NCBI RefSeq assembly: GCF_002266285.1
Contig: NZ_NPMS01000007.1
Span: 1-64,000 of the forward strand
From: Virgibacillus indicus
GTDB taxonomy: Bacteria > Bacillota > Bacilli > Bacillales > Amphibacillaceae
Direction: 5' to 3'
Length of the DNA: 64,000 nt
Shown here: one piece after another, positions 17,947-26,093 of the stretch
Numbering within the stretch: the first letter of the stretch is position 1
Layout: every line of letters starts with the position of its first letter
The notes under the pieces: model-generated
The model's input: the letters and a program-made list of their open reading frames with translations, nothing else
Database searches by the model: none
What the model was told of the DNA's origin: nothing
Position numbers and translations under genes: made by a program

Positions 17947-18540
17947 ATGGCAGTATTAAAAGGAAAAAAACATGCACTTGTTATTATCGACATGCTTAAT
18001 GACTTTATCGGTGAAAAGGCTGCTCTCAGATGTGAGAACGGGGAAACAATTGTCCCGAAAATTAGAGAAGCAATTGATTTTTGCCATGAGAATGACATAC
18101 AGGTTATACATGTTCAGGAGGCACATCGAAAAAATGATGCAGACTTTAGGGTAAGACCGGTACATGCGATTAAAGGCACATGGGGCTCACAATTTATTCC
18201 AGAACTTGAACCAGAAGAAGATAAAGGGGATTATGTTGTTCAGAAACGCCGTCATAGTGCTTTTAGCTTTACCGATTTTGATCTTTTCTTAAGAGAGGAA
18301 CAGATTGATACGGTTGTTCTTACAGGAGTATGGACAAATGTATGTGTAAGAAGTACAGCATCAGATGCGTTATACCACGGCTATAATGTCATTGCTTTAT
18401 CAGATGCGACAGCTTCTAAGGATGATGATATGCACCGCTCCGGACTCAGGGACATGGATTTGTTCGGCGAGATTATGACAACAGATGAATATAAAGAAGG
18501 CGCGAAGAAAAAATTCTCCCAAAACCGGCAAACGGTTTAA
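17947..18540 (+). CDS. Isochorismatase-like cysteine hydrolase; candidate ureido/carbamoyl hydrolase
   Basis: The 197-residue protein has the catalytic triad of the family: Asp15 in LVIIDMLNDF, Lys100 in VVQKRRHSAF and Cys133 in TGVWTNVCVRST, with a GVWTN-VC loop after a short strand. Members hydrolyse nicotinamide, ureidoacrylate, N-carbamoyl amino acids, biuret or triuret. Placed 17 bases after a ring-opening amidohydrolase, it fits the next step, removal of the ureido group as CO2 and NH3 (inference). It has no obvious encapsulation peptide. Confidence 0.85.
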   Translation: MAVLKGKKHALVIIDMLNDFIGEKAALRCENGETIVPKIREAIDFCHENDIQVIHVQEAHRKNDADFRVRPVHAIKGTWGSQFIPELEPEEDKGDYVVQKRRHSAFSFTDFDLFLREEQIDTVVLTGVWTNVCVRSTASDALYHGYNVIALSDATASKDDDMHRSGLRDMDLFGEIMTTDEYKEGAKKKFSQNRQTV

Positions 18541-18552
18541 GGCAGTTTTAAA

Positions 18553-19122
18553 ATGGGCCGTAAGATGAGGATCATCGTCGGCATTACTGGAGCAAGCGGA
18601 TCAATATATGGATATACACTGATCCGCGCGCTTCACCAAATGGGAATTGAAACCCATTTAATTGCTACCGAAATGGGAGTAAAGGTTATGCAATTTGAAT
18701 GCGGCGTGAAAATCAAGGATTTAAAGGAATTTGCGATTGTCCATAATAATCAAAACCTGTTTGCTTCTGTTGCCAGTGGTTCTTTTAAGACTGATGGAAT
18801 GGTAATTGTACCATGCTCCATGAATTCACTAGGTGCGATCGCAAATGGAGTGGGTGATAACCTTCTAAGCCGTGCTGCCAGTGTTGTTATGAAAGAAAGG
18901 CGAAATTTTGTCATTGTACCAAGAGAAGCACCATTTAACTTAATTCATTTAAAAAATATGACAACATTAGCTGAATCAGGTGTTTCGATTTTGCCTGCAA
19001 GTCCCGGCTTTTATCATCAGCCGACGGAAATATGGGAACTTGTCAACTTTATGGTTGCTCGTATACTTGATGAACTTGGAATTGAACATGAACTAATGGA
19101 AAGATGGGGTGAGAAACAATGA
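18553..19122 (+). CDS. ubiX: UbiX/Pad1-type flavin prenyltransferase
   Basis: The 189-residue flavoprotein has the FMN-binding start RIIVGITGASGSIYGYTLI, the VPCSMNSLGAIANGVGDNLL region, and the prenyl-phosphate region ERRNFVIVPREAPFNLIHL. The enzyme attaches a dimethylallyl group to FMN, making the prenyl-FMN cofactor required by UbiD decarboxylases. It overlaps the ubiD-like gene by 4 bases, so the pair is coupled. Ubiquinone or phenolic-acid genes are not nearby; here the pair serves the BMC operon. Confidence 0.93.
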   Translation: MGRKMRIIVGITGASGSIYGYTLIRALHQMGIETHLIATEMGVKVMQFECGVKIKDLKEFAIVHNNQNLFASVASGSFKTDGMVIVPCSMNSLGAIANGVGDNLLSRAASVVMKERRNFVIVPREAPFNLIHLKNMTTLAESGVSILPASPGFYHQPTEIWELVNFMVARILDELGIEHELMERWGEKQ

Positions 19123-20459
19123 ACCCTCTTTCGATGAGAGAATTAATAGCTGATTGGGAAATGCGCGAGCTTCTTTACCGGATAAAAAAAGAAGTGAATG
19201 CTGAGTATGAACTAGGCGCAGTCGTAAAGTCAATGAAAGGTGAACAACCATTTTTATTCGAAAATGTAAAAGGTTATACAGTCCCCATGGCTGCTGGTCT
19301 TGGAGGAAGCCGAAAGTTGATGGCAGAAAGTATTGGTGCGGCTGAATCTGAATTAATACCGAAAATGATTGATTCGATTATCAACCCGATCCCGACAAAT
19401 ATGGTGCCAACTGCACCTGTACATGAAAATGTTGTAATGGGACCATTTGATCTTGATGACTTCTTTCCTATTCCAACGTTTCATGCAGAAGATTGTGGCC
19501 CTTACTACGTCTCAGGGATTTTGGTTGTTAAGGATTTGGAAGGAAAGAAAAGATATACGTCTATTCGGAGAATGAAGTTCATTGGCGGAAATAGGACGAA
19601 TATTGTTATTACTTCACCTGAGCTTGCAAGACAGTATGCCTACCTTGAACAAAAAGGAGAGCCGATGGAAGTTGCCGTCATGTTTGGAGTTGTTCCAGCT
19701 GTTGTGCTTGCCTCGCAATTCAGCACACATTTATATCATGCAGATAAATTAAATGTGGCTGGCGCGCTTCTTGGACAAGCCCTTGATGTCGTTCAGTGCA
19801 AGACCGTTGATATTGAGGTGCTGGCAGAAGCAGAAATTGTTTTGGAAGGGAAAATACTTCCGAATGTCAGAGATTCCGAGGGTCTTTTTGGAGAGCTTGG
19901 AGGTTACTACGGAGGAAATATGCCACAGCCAATTGTTGAAATGTCAGCAATTACCTACCGGGACAATCCAATTTCACAAACTATTTTTCCATCAAGTTCT
20001 GAAGAAAAACTGCCGATGGGCCTTGTCCGTGAAATGACATTGTTCAGTACAGTAAGACAGGTGGTTGAAAATGTAAAGGCAGTTCACATTACAATGGCTG
20101 CAGCAGCACGATTCCATGCAGTAATTCAAATCGAAAAAAAATCCGAGGGTGATGCTAAACAGGCGGCGATGGCTGCATTTGCCAGTGATAAAGATTTAAA
20201 GCATGTAGTGGTAGTTGATGATGATGTTGATATTTTCGATTCAGAAGATGTTGAATGGGCAATTGCTACAAGATGCCAGGCTGATCAGGATATATTTATC
20301 GTCCCGGGTGCAATGGGTTCTCCTTTGGAATCATCTCACAATTTAAGAGGTGTATCGGCCAAAATGGGGATAGATGCCACCTATCCATTGTCTGAAAAAG
20401 AATTATTTAAGAGAACTTCTGTCCCGATTCAGAATATCAATTTAAAGGATTATCTGTAG
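19119..20459 (+). CDS. ubiD: UbiD-family prenyl-FMN-dependent decarboxylase
   Basis: The 446-residue enzyme carries family hallmarks: RRMKFIGGNRTNIVITSPE for cofactor and metal binding and EGLFGELGGYYGGNMPQP for the catalytic Glu region, plus a C-terminal DATYPLSEKELFKRTSVPI. UbiD enzymes reversibly decarboxylate aromatic and heteroaromatic acids. Inside a purine-related BMC operon the obvious candidate is 4-amino-5-imidazolecarboxylate, which is decarboxylated to 4-aminoimidazole in clostridial xanthine breakdown. That substrate is inferred from context only. Confidence 0.88.
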   Translation: MNPLSMRELIADWEMRELLYRIKKEVNAEYELGAVVKSMKGEQPFLFENVKGYTVPMAAGLGGSRKLMAESIGAAESELIPKMIDSIINPIPTNMVPTAPVHENVVMGPFDLDDFFPIPTFHAEDCGPYYVSGILVVKDLEGKKRYTSIRRMKFIGGNRTNIVITSPELARQYAYLEQKGEPMEVAVMFGVVPAVVLASQFSTHLYHADKLNVAGALLGQALDVVQCKTVDIEVLAEAEIVLEGKILPNVRDSEGLFGELGGYYGGNMPQPIVEMSAITYRDNPISQTIFPSSSEEKLPMGLVREMTLFSTVRQVVENVKAVHITMAAAARFHAVIQIEKKSEGDAKQAAMAAFASDKDLKHVVVVDDDVDIFDSEDVEWAIATRCQADQDIFIVPGAMGSPLESSHNLRGVSAKMGIDATYPLSEKELFKRTSVPIQNINLKDYL

Positions 20460-20489
20460 ACAAATAGAACAAGATGGGAGAGAGACAGA

Positions 20490-20753
20490 ATGAGTGCAAT
20501 AGGTTTAATTGAAACAAGGGGGCTCACAGCAGCTGTAGAAGCGTTGGATTCCATGGCAAAGGCGGCAAACATCCACTTAGTTGATTTGAAAAAGGTTGGC
20601 TCCGGGTTAATAACTGTAATCATTGAAGGTGATGTTGCTGATGTAAGTGCTGCAATAGAGGTCGGGCGGCTTGCCCCTGAGCGTACCGGTGGTGAACTTA
20701 TTTCATTTAATGTCATACCAAGACCTCATTCAGAGTTGAAAAAAATACTTTAA
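20490..20753 (+). CDS. BMC-H shell protein 1
   Basis: The 87-residue protein is a single BMC domain: SAIGLIETRGLTAAVEALDS, KAANIHLVDLKKVGSGLITV, IIEGDVADVSAAIEVG, and the closing [14 protein letters not shown]. The central pore motif is GSG, as in small-pore hexameric shell proteins. Hexamers tile the facets of the polyhedral shell. It lies between ubiD and the 317-residue adaptor-like gene. Confidence 0.95.
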   Translation: MSAIGLIETRGLTAAVEALDSMAKAANIHLVDLKKVGSGLITVIIEGDVADVSAAIEVGRLAPERTGGELISFNVIPRPHSELKKIL

Positions 20754-20768
20754 AAGGAGGTGTGATTA

Positions 20769-21722
20769 TTGGCGGATGTCATGAAACAAGTTGTTCAGGA
20801 AATTTTACAGGGAAATAAAACAGTTATATCCAAAAAGGTTGAAAATAGTACCAAAAATCCGGAAACAGATTCAAATCTCAAACACATTAAACGTCCAAAC
20901 TATCAACGCTTAAAAAAAGATGAGAGACTTTCCTATACTGGGAAAAGTTACCAAACCTCTCCGAATAGTTTGAGAACAGATGACAAAAAAAGCAATGCAT
21001 CAAAGCTTCCAAAGCAGTTCAATGAAGAGTCAATTTCATCATTGCATTCGATATCGCTTGTACAGGGAAATGTTCCGAAAAAAAATCATACACATTCTCA
21101 AGAGAGACATCATCAGGCAATAAAATCAAGAATTATAGGAAATACCAAAAATGGCGGCTGTGTTTGGTTTTTCCCCAAACTGCCAAAAGAGCTTATGGGG
21201 AGTTTCCATCGTCCACTCAATAGTGCATCTGTCGGTGTTGTGAAAATGCCGGAATGTTTGCCAAGTTATCTTTTGATCATCAATGAGGTGATTCGCAATA
21301 ACCAGGGAGTTAAATTCCATTTATCCTGGAGTAAAGAAGCGGGAACACCTTTTACCGCGGAATTATATGATGATAATGTCGACAGATTGGGTAAAATCAT
21401 GAATGACATTTACCAGAAATTAAATCGGCGTTCCTTCAAACAATACGAGACGTATACAGCTGTTTCTCCGAGTCCATGGCTATCAAGTCAAATGAATATC
21501 AGCTCTTCCATTGATGGCATTGCATTTCTGGAGGGTATATCTTATTACACAAATATTGTATTAATGGATTTGCTGCTGAAGAATTTTGAAACAAGTGATT
21601 TCAGTTATGAAATAAACAGCAATTATTTATTATTAAAAGGAAATTATCATATCATTTCCAAGCTCATTACCGAGTTGAAAAAGGAAGCGGCACGGTTGGT
21701 AAGTTCTGACACGATGATTTAG
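20769..21722 (+). CDS. Helix-linker-degenerate tandem BMC-like protein; possible shell-cargo adaptor
   Basis: The 317-residue protein starts at TTG behind AAAAGGAGGTG. Residues 2-14 (ADVMKQVVQEILQ) form an amphipathic helix like known encapsulation peptides. Residues about 15-120 are Ser/Lys/Asn-rich and probably disordered. Residues about 121-317 appear to hold two diverged BMC-like folds, one around SVGVVKMPECLPSYLLIINE and one around DGIAFLEGISYYTNIVLMDL, ending HIISKLITELKKEAARL where the BMC GDV-AVKxAV helix would be. I know no named family with this architecture. It sits among the shell genes. It may be a tandem (BMC-T-like) shell protein or a scaffold linking cargo to the shell. Confidence 0.6.
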   Translation: MADVMKQVVQEILQGNKTVISKKVENSTKNPETDSNLKHIKRPNYQRLKKDERLSYTGKSYQTSPNSLRTDDKKSNASKLPKQFNEESISSLHSISLVQGNVPKKNHTHSQERHHQAIKSRIIGNTKNGGCVWFFPKLPKELMGSFHRPLNSASVGVVKMPECLPSYLLIINEVIRNNQGVKFHLSWSKEAGTPFTAELYDDNVDRLGKIMNDIYQKLNRRSFKQYETYTAVSPSPWLSSQMNISSSIDGIAFLEGISYYTNIVLMDLLLKNFETSDFSYEINSNYLLLKGNYHIISKLITELKKEAARLVSSDTMI

Positions 21723-21744
21723 TTGAAAGAGGAGGGTGAATGGA

Positions 21745-22197
21745 GTGATAGCGCTAGGGCTTATAGAGACAGTAGGTTATACAACTGCGGTTTCAGCGGC
21801 TGATGCAGCAGTTAAAGCAGCCAATGTGGAAATTATCGGACTGGAAAAAGTAATCGGAGTGAATGGTTATGTTGGTGTAACGATACAGCTGACTGGGGAT
21901 GTTGCTGCTGTTACTTCTGCAGTGGAAGCGGGGAAAAAACAAGCCGAAAAGATAGGTGAAATAATTTCAACAGAGGTAATTGCACGAGCACATTCTGACG
22001 TCAATGAGAAGCTTTTAAGTAAGTTTTCGTTACCGGAAGAGTCAAAACCAATTAAGAAAAAGGCAGTAAGAAAAGCTAAAAAGGAAAAGCCTGCTGAAAT
22101 AAAGAAGGAATCCAGCGAAGCAGATTCAAATGTAACCAAAACGACTTCGTCTTCAAAAAAACAAAGCAAGAATAATTCAGATGACAAAAAAGCTTAA
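21745..22197 (+). CDS. BMC-H shell protein 2 with lysine-rich tail
   Basis: The 150-residue protein starts at GTG 21745, 9 bases after GGAGG; an in-frame GTG at 21736 is possible. The BMC domain covers residues 1-95 (ALGLIETVGYTTAVSAADAA ... LTGDVAAVTSAVEAGKKQAE). Its pore loop is longer than in its neighbours (KVIGVNGYVGVTI). A 50-residue tail rich in Lys, Ser and Glu (KPIKKKAVRKAKKEKPAEIK onward) is likely disordered and could bind cargo or nucleic acid. Confidence 0.93.
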   Translation: MIALGLIETVGYTTAVSAADAAVKAANVEIIGLEKVIGVNGYVGVTIQLTGDVAAVTSAVEAGKKQAEKIGEIISTEVIARAHSDVNEKLLSKFSLPEESKPIKKKAVRKAKKEKPAEIKKESSEADSNVTKTTSSSKKQSKNNSDDKKA

Positions 22198-22227
22198 ACA
22201 TAATTTTAACAATAGGAGGGTTTATAA

Positions 22228-22506
22228 ATGGGTGAAGCTTTAGGATTAGTAGAAACAAAAGGACTTGTTGGGGCGATAGAAGCAGCTGATGCAATGGTTA
22301 AGGCAGCAAATGTAGAGATATGCGGATATGAAAAAGTAGGTTTTGGACTTGTAACAGTTATGGTCCGTGGTGATGTTGGTGCAGTTAAAGCAGCCACTGA
22401 TGCAGGTGCCGATGCAGCAAGCCGGGTGGGAGAGCTTATAAGTGTTCATGTCATTCCTAGACCGCATAGTGAAATTGAACGTGCATTATTGTCTAAGGGT
22501 GAGTAA
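22228..22506 (+). CDS. BMC-H shell protein 3 (major type)
   Basis: The 92-residue single BMC domain is the most canonical of the three: [59 protein letters not shown], and [14 protein letters not shown]. The pore motif is GFG. It starts with ATG after TAGGAGGG. By family pattern it is probably the bulk facet hexamer. Confidence 0.96.
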   Translation: MGEALGLVETKGLVGAIEAADAMVKAANVEICGYEKVGFGLVTVMVRGDVGAVKAATDAGADAASRVGELISVHVIPRPHSEIERALLSKGE

Positions 22507-22508
22507 AC

Positions 22509-23264
22509 GTGCACACTAACCGGCAAAGTACAGTAGTACATTCAACTTTGCGGGAATTATTTTACAGAAACAGCAAAGGAATTGCAAAGGCACATAGAAA
22601 AACAGTGCTTGTTCTTCTTTTTTATCATATGAATGGGATGGACAAAGGTTTGAAAGTGTTAAAGGATTTGCATGAGAATAATGTAAGGGTACGTATATGT
22701 GCTGATGATCAAATCCTTGATCATTATTATGTAACCGAACTTGCTGAACAAGTTGGAATTGATGATTGGATTACCATTAAAGATGCTGAGCTTCAAAAAG
22801 AGCATATTGATCATTTTTATATTCCAATTTTGCCTTTTTCGACTGTGTCAGATCTATTGAATTTTAATGATGCACGTCCGGCTATCAGCATATTGCTGTG
22901 GGCGCTGATGAGGGGAAAGAAAGTCAGTGCATACCCTGCTGGTGCGGATCCTTATCATTCAATCTGGCAGAAATCCGAATTGAATCATGGAACTGCAATT
23001 TTAAAACATGAAATGAAAAAACGATTGCAGCAAATTCGAGGGTTTGGAATTCAATTAGTAGAAAACGAGAATAAAATTCTAGATCATTTCCTGGCTTCTA
23101 TTCAAAATGAGTCGAATCATGTTATAACTGCAGATATTATTAAAAATCAGGCCAAAGCTGGAAAAAAATATATTGAATTGAACCAGAAATCAATTATTAC
23201 TCCGCTGGCACGAGATACCGCTCGCGAATTTCAAATCGAGATTGGTGAGAACAAAGGGAGATGA
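22509..23264 (+). CDS. BMC-associated flavoprotein-like protein, function unknown
   Basis: The 251-residue protein starts at GTG two bases after the previous stop. It has an alpha/beta pattern: KTVLVLLFYHMNGMDKGLKV, then RVRICADDQILDHYY, FYIPILPFSTVSDLLNFNDA, and a C-terminal NQKSIITPLARDTAREFQIE. The last motif (ITP-A-D-ARE---I) recurs in uncharacterised proteins next to BMC genes and resembles flavoprotein-fold proteins. There is no signal peptide. Position among shell genes suggests assembly or cofactor handling. No specific reaction can be assigned. Confidence 0.6.
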   Translation: MHTNRQSTVVHSTLRELFYRNSKGIAKAHRKTVLVLLFYHMNGMDKGLKVLKDLHENNVRVRICADDQILDHYYVTELAEQVGIDDWITIKDAELQKEHIDHFYIPILPFSTVSDLLNFNDARPAISILLWALMRGKKVSAYPAGADPYHSIWQKSELNHGTAILKHEMKKRLQQIRGFGIQLVENENKILDHFLASIQNESNHVITADIIKNQAKAGKKYIELNQKSIITPLARDTAREFQIEIGENKGR

Positions 23265-23268
23265 TTGT

Positions 23269-23550
23269 ATGGAAATGGGAGTCGTGGTTGGGAGAGTTAC
23301 AGCAACGAGAAAAGATGAAAATCTGGTAGGTACTAAGCTGCTGATCACACAATCTATCGGCATGGATGGTACTCCTCTGAACTCTTTGCCAATCATTACA
23401 GTTGATACAGTCGGAGCAGGTATTGGTGAAAGAGTGATCTTTGTCAGAGGGAGTATGGCTTCACGGGCAGTCAGAAATAAAGAATCCCCTGTAGATGCTG
23501 CAATTGTGGGTATAATTGACAATTTAGAATGCGAGAAATTTAAGGAGTGA
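23269..23550 (+). CDS. BMC-P (EutN/CcmL) vertex pentamer protein
   Basis: The 93-residue protein is an EutN/CcmL/PduN-type single domain: GVVVGRVTATRKDENLVGTK, LLITQSIGMDG, VDTVGAGIGERVIFVRGS and DAAIVGIIDN. Pentamers cap the vertices of BMC shells, so with the BMC-H proteins a closed shell is possible. Start at ATG 23269 after AAAGGGAG. Confidence 0.94.
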   Translation: MEMGVVVGRVTATRKDENLVGTKLLITQSIGMDGTPLNSLPIITVDTVGAGIGERVIFVRGSMASRAVRNKESPVDAAIVGIIDNLECEKFKE

Positions 23551-23560
23551 CAATGGAGTT

Positions 23561-25372
23561 ATGCAGGCTGAAAACATCAAAAAAGCGATTCAGTGGAGAA
23601 AACTTATTGACGTGTTGCTGGATTCCAATCAATTTGCCGACCTTGTACTAAAGGAGGGCTATATAATCAACACGGTAACAAGGGAAATTTATGAAGCTGA
23701 TGTAGCAATTAAAGGTGAATATATTTTAATGGTTGGTGATGCCAGTGAATTGATTGGCGACCGAACAAAAGTGGTTAATGTGAAGAATAAGTTTATTTCA
23801 CCAGGATTCATTGATTCACATATGCATTTTGAGAGTGCAATGTTGACATGTACAGAATTTTCCCGTTTGTCAATTCCAACAGGGACAACGACATTAATTG
23901 GTGACCCGCATGAAATCGGAAATGTTCTCGGTGTTCATGGCATGCAGGAAATGATTAAAGAGGCAAAAACATTGCCAAACCAGATTTATTTTACAGTTCC
24001 ATGTGCTGTCCCTGATGCCCCAGGGTTAGAGACAGCTGGATTTGAAGTCAATTCGAAACATATGGCAGAACTGCTGAACGATCCATATGTTCAGGGAATT
24101 GGTGAGATTCAAAGTTTCAGTAATATTCATCCAGTCTATGAAAATGCTCCTGAATTGATTGATGATCTAGTAGCAGCGGTTTCTTATGCTGACAGCATTG
24201 GAAAAACAGTAGAAGGCAATGCCCCAGGTCTATTTGCCAAGGAATTGGCTGCGCATATTATAAGTGGAGGAACACATGTCTCCTGCCATGAAACAACAAC
24301 TAAAGAGGAGATGATTGAGAAACTTCGCTATGGAATTAGTGTATTCATGCGCGAGGGCTCTTCCCAAAGAAATATGGCTGAGTGTATTCGAGCAGTAACG
24401 GAAGAAGGAATGGATTCAAGACGGGCAATTCTTGTATCTGATGATATGGTCCCCGAGGATCTGCTGAAAGATGGCCATATGAACGATATTGTCAAACGCA
24501 CAATTGCTCAAGGGGTAGACCCGGTAGAAGCAATCCAGATGGCAACGATTAATCCTGCCACACATTTTGGGTTTAAAGATGTTGGAATATTGGCACCTGG
24601 AAAGCGGGCAAATATTGCTGTGATTGATGATTTGAATGATATGACAATCGATCAAGTGTATCTCAGCGGAAGTTTGGCTGCAGAGAAAGGTGAACTCACT
24701 ATTAATCTAGGTTCATATACGTATCCGGAAACTGTCAAAAAATCAGTTAAGAAATCTCCAGTTAAAGCGGAAGATCTTCATATAAATGCAAGCGGCAGTC
24801 GTGCTCGAGTACGCTCCATTGTTGCAATTCCGGATCAAAACCTGACTGGTGCCAAGGAATTCAATATGAATGTAGCAGGAGGAGTCGTTCAGCCGTGCCT
24901 CAAACAGGATGTTTTGCCACTCCTGGTAGTTGAAAGACATGGAAGAACAGGAAATATTGGAAAAGCCTTCCTGAATGGATTTAAAATGCAAAGTGGTGCT
25001 ATTGCTGAAAGTGTTGCACATGACACACATAATATTATTGTTACAGGAACGAATTATGAAGATATGGTAACTGCTGTTAATAGGGTAATTTCCATGGATG
25101 GCGGTATTGCAATGATCAAGGACGGTAAAGTAGTCGGTGATCTGCCGCTAAGGGTAGGTGGGTTAATTACAGATGAGCTTAGTGGCAGAGAGGTAAGTGA
25201 AAAGATTGCTGAATTGACAAGACTGGCAAAGGATGAACTGGGATGTGCAATTCATGTTCCATTTATGCACCTCTCCTTCTGGTCACTTGTTACAAGTCCT
25301 GAATGGAAAATCACGGATATGGGGTTAATCGATGTTGACAAATTCGAAATCCTTTCCCCTGTTGTAGAATAA
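23561..25372 (+). CDS. Adenine-deaminase-like amidohydrolase of the BMC operon; candidate 4-aminoimidazole deaminase
   Basis: The 603-residue protein has the Ade (AdeC) two-part architecture: an amidohydrolase barrel with His87 and His89 in FIDSHMHFESAM, DPHEIGNVLGVHG, GTHVSCHETTTKEEM and LVSDDMVPEDLL, and a C-terminal Ade domain with VAHDTHNIIVTGTNYEDMV. A canonical adenine deaminase is also encoded at 36976, so this paralogue has probably specialised. An N-terminal extension (residues 1-25, QAENIKKAIQWRKLIDVLLD) is helical and could be a shell-targeting segment. In the xanthine scheme it would deaminate 4-aminoimidazole to 4-imidazolone (inference); adenine or 8-oxo-purines are alternatives. 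Confidence 0.78.
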   Translation: MQAENIKKAIQWRKLIDVLLDSNQFADLVLKEGYIINTVTREIYEADVAIKGEYILMVGDASELIGDRTKVVNVKNKFISPGFIDSHMHFESAMLTCTEFSRLSIPTGTTTLIGDPHEIGNVLGVHGMQEMIKEAKTLPNQIYFTVPCAVPDAPGLETAGFEVNSKHMAELLNDPYVQGIGEIQSFSNIHPVYENAPELIDDLVAAVSYADSIGKTVEGNAPGLFAKELAAHIISGGTHVSCHETTTKEEMIEKLRYGISVFMREGSSQRNMAECIRAVTEEGMDSRRAILVSDDMVPEDLLKDGHMNDIVKRTIAQGVDPVEAIQMATINPATHFGFKDVGILAPGKRANIAVIDDLNDMTIDQVYLSGSLAAEKGELTINLGSYTYPETVKKSVKKSPVKAEDLHINASGSRARVRSIVAIPDQNLTGAKEFNMNVAGGVVQPCLKQDVLPLLVVERHGRTGNIGKAFLNGFKMQSGAIAESVAHDTHNIIVTGTNYEDMVTAVNRVISMDGGIAMIKDGKVVGDLPLRVGGLITDELSGREVSEKIAELTRLAKDELGCAIHVPFMHLSFWSLVTSPEWKITDMGLIDVDKFEILSPVVE

Positions 25373-25383
25373 GGAGGTTTATT

Positions 25384-26067
25384 ATGGCTGTCAGATTAGT
25401 TGATCTTACACAGGAAATATATCAGGGAATGCCAGTTTTTCCGTTGCATCAGCCAACATTAATTTTTCCAAATCTTACCCACGAAGAAAGCAGGGAGAAA
25501 GTTGGTTTCGAATTTGCTACAAATAACCTGTTAATTAATGAGCATGGACCGACACATACTGATGCAACTTATGAATTCGACCCAAATGGCAAATATATTG
25601 ATGAAATGCCACTGGAGTATTTCTATGGCCCGGCGGTTTGTCTTGATCTTTCACATATTTCTCCAGATGACTACATAACACCAGGTGAATTAGAAAAAGC
25701 ATTGCGAAGGTCGCAGCAGGTGCTGGAAAAGGGTGATATTGTCTTGCTTTATACCGGCCATTATAATCGGAAATATGGAACCGATGAGTGGCTGACCCGC
25801 TATACGGGGCTTGATTACGATGGAGCAAAATGGCTTGCTGAGAAAGGTGTTGTCAATATCGGTATAGATGCACCCGCAATTGATAACCCGAAGGATCCCA
25901 AATTCTCTGGTCATCTTGTCTGCAGGGAATATGGCATGTCAAATACAGAAAATCTGGCAAATTTAAATGAAATTGCTGGCAAACGATTTCTTTATTTTGG
26001 GCTGCCTTTAAAAATAAGAAAAGGAACAGGCTCTCCTATAAGGGCTGTCGCTGTATTTATTGATTAA
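25384..26067 (+). CDS. Cyclase family (formamidase-like) hydrolase of the BMC operon
   Basis: The 227-residue protein has the kynurenine-formamidase fold signature RLVDLTQEIYQGMPVFPLHQ and the metal motif as HGPTHTDATYEF, with Asp retained. Late motifs are VNIGIDAPAIDNP and GSPIRAVAVFID. The family hydrolyses N-formyl or cyclic amide bonds. It starts 11 bases after the Ade-like gene. It could open 4-imidazolone or deformylate a glycine derivative (inference). Confidence 0.8.
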   Translation: MAVRLVDLTQEIYQGMPVFPLHQPTLIFPNLTHEESREKVGFEFATNNLLINEHGPTHTDATYEFDPNGKYIDEMPLEYFYGPAVCLDLSHISPDDYITPGELEKALRRSQQVLEKGDIVLLYTGHYNRKYGTDEWLTRYTGLDYDGAKWLAEKGVVNIGIDAPAIDNPKDPKFSGHLVCREYGMSNTENLANLNEIAGKRFLYFGLPLKIRKGTGSPIRAVAVFID

Positions 26068-26093
26068 GTAACTAAGGGAGGAGTGTGTGAAAC

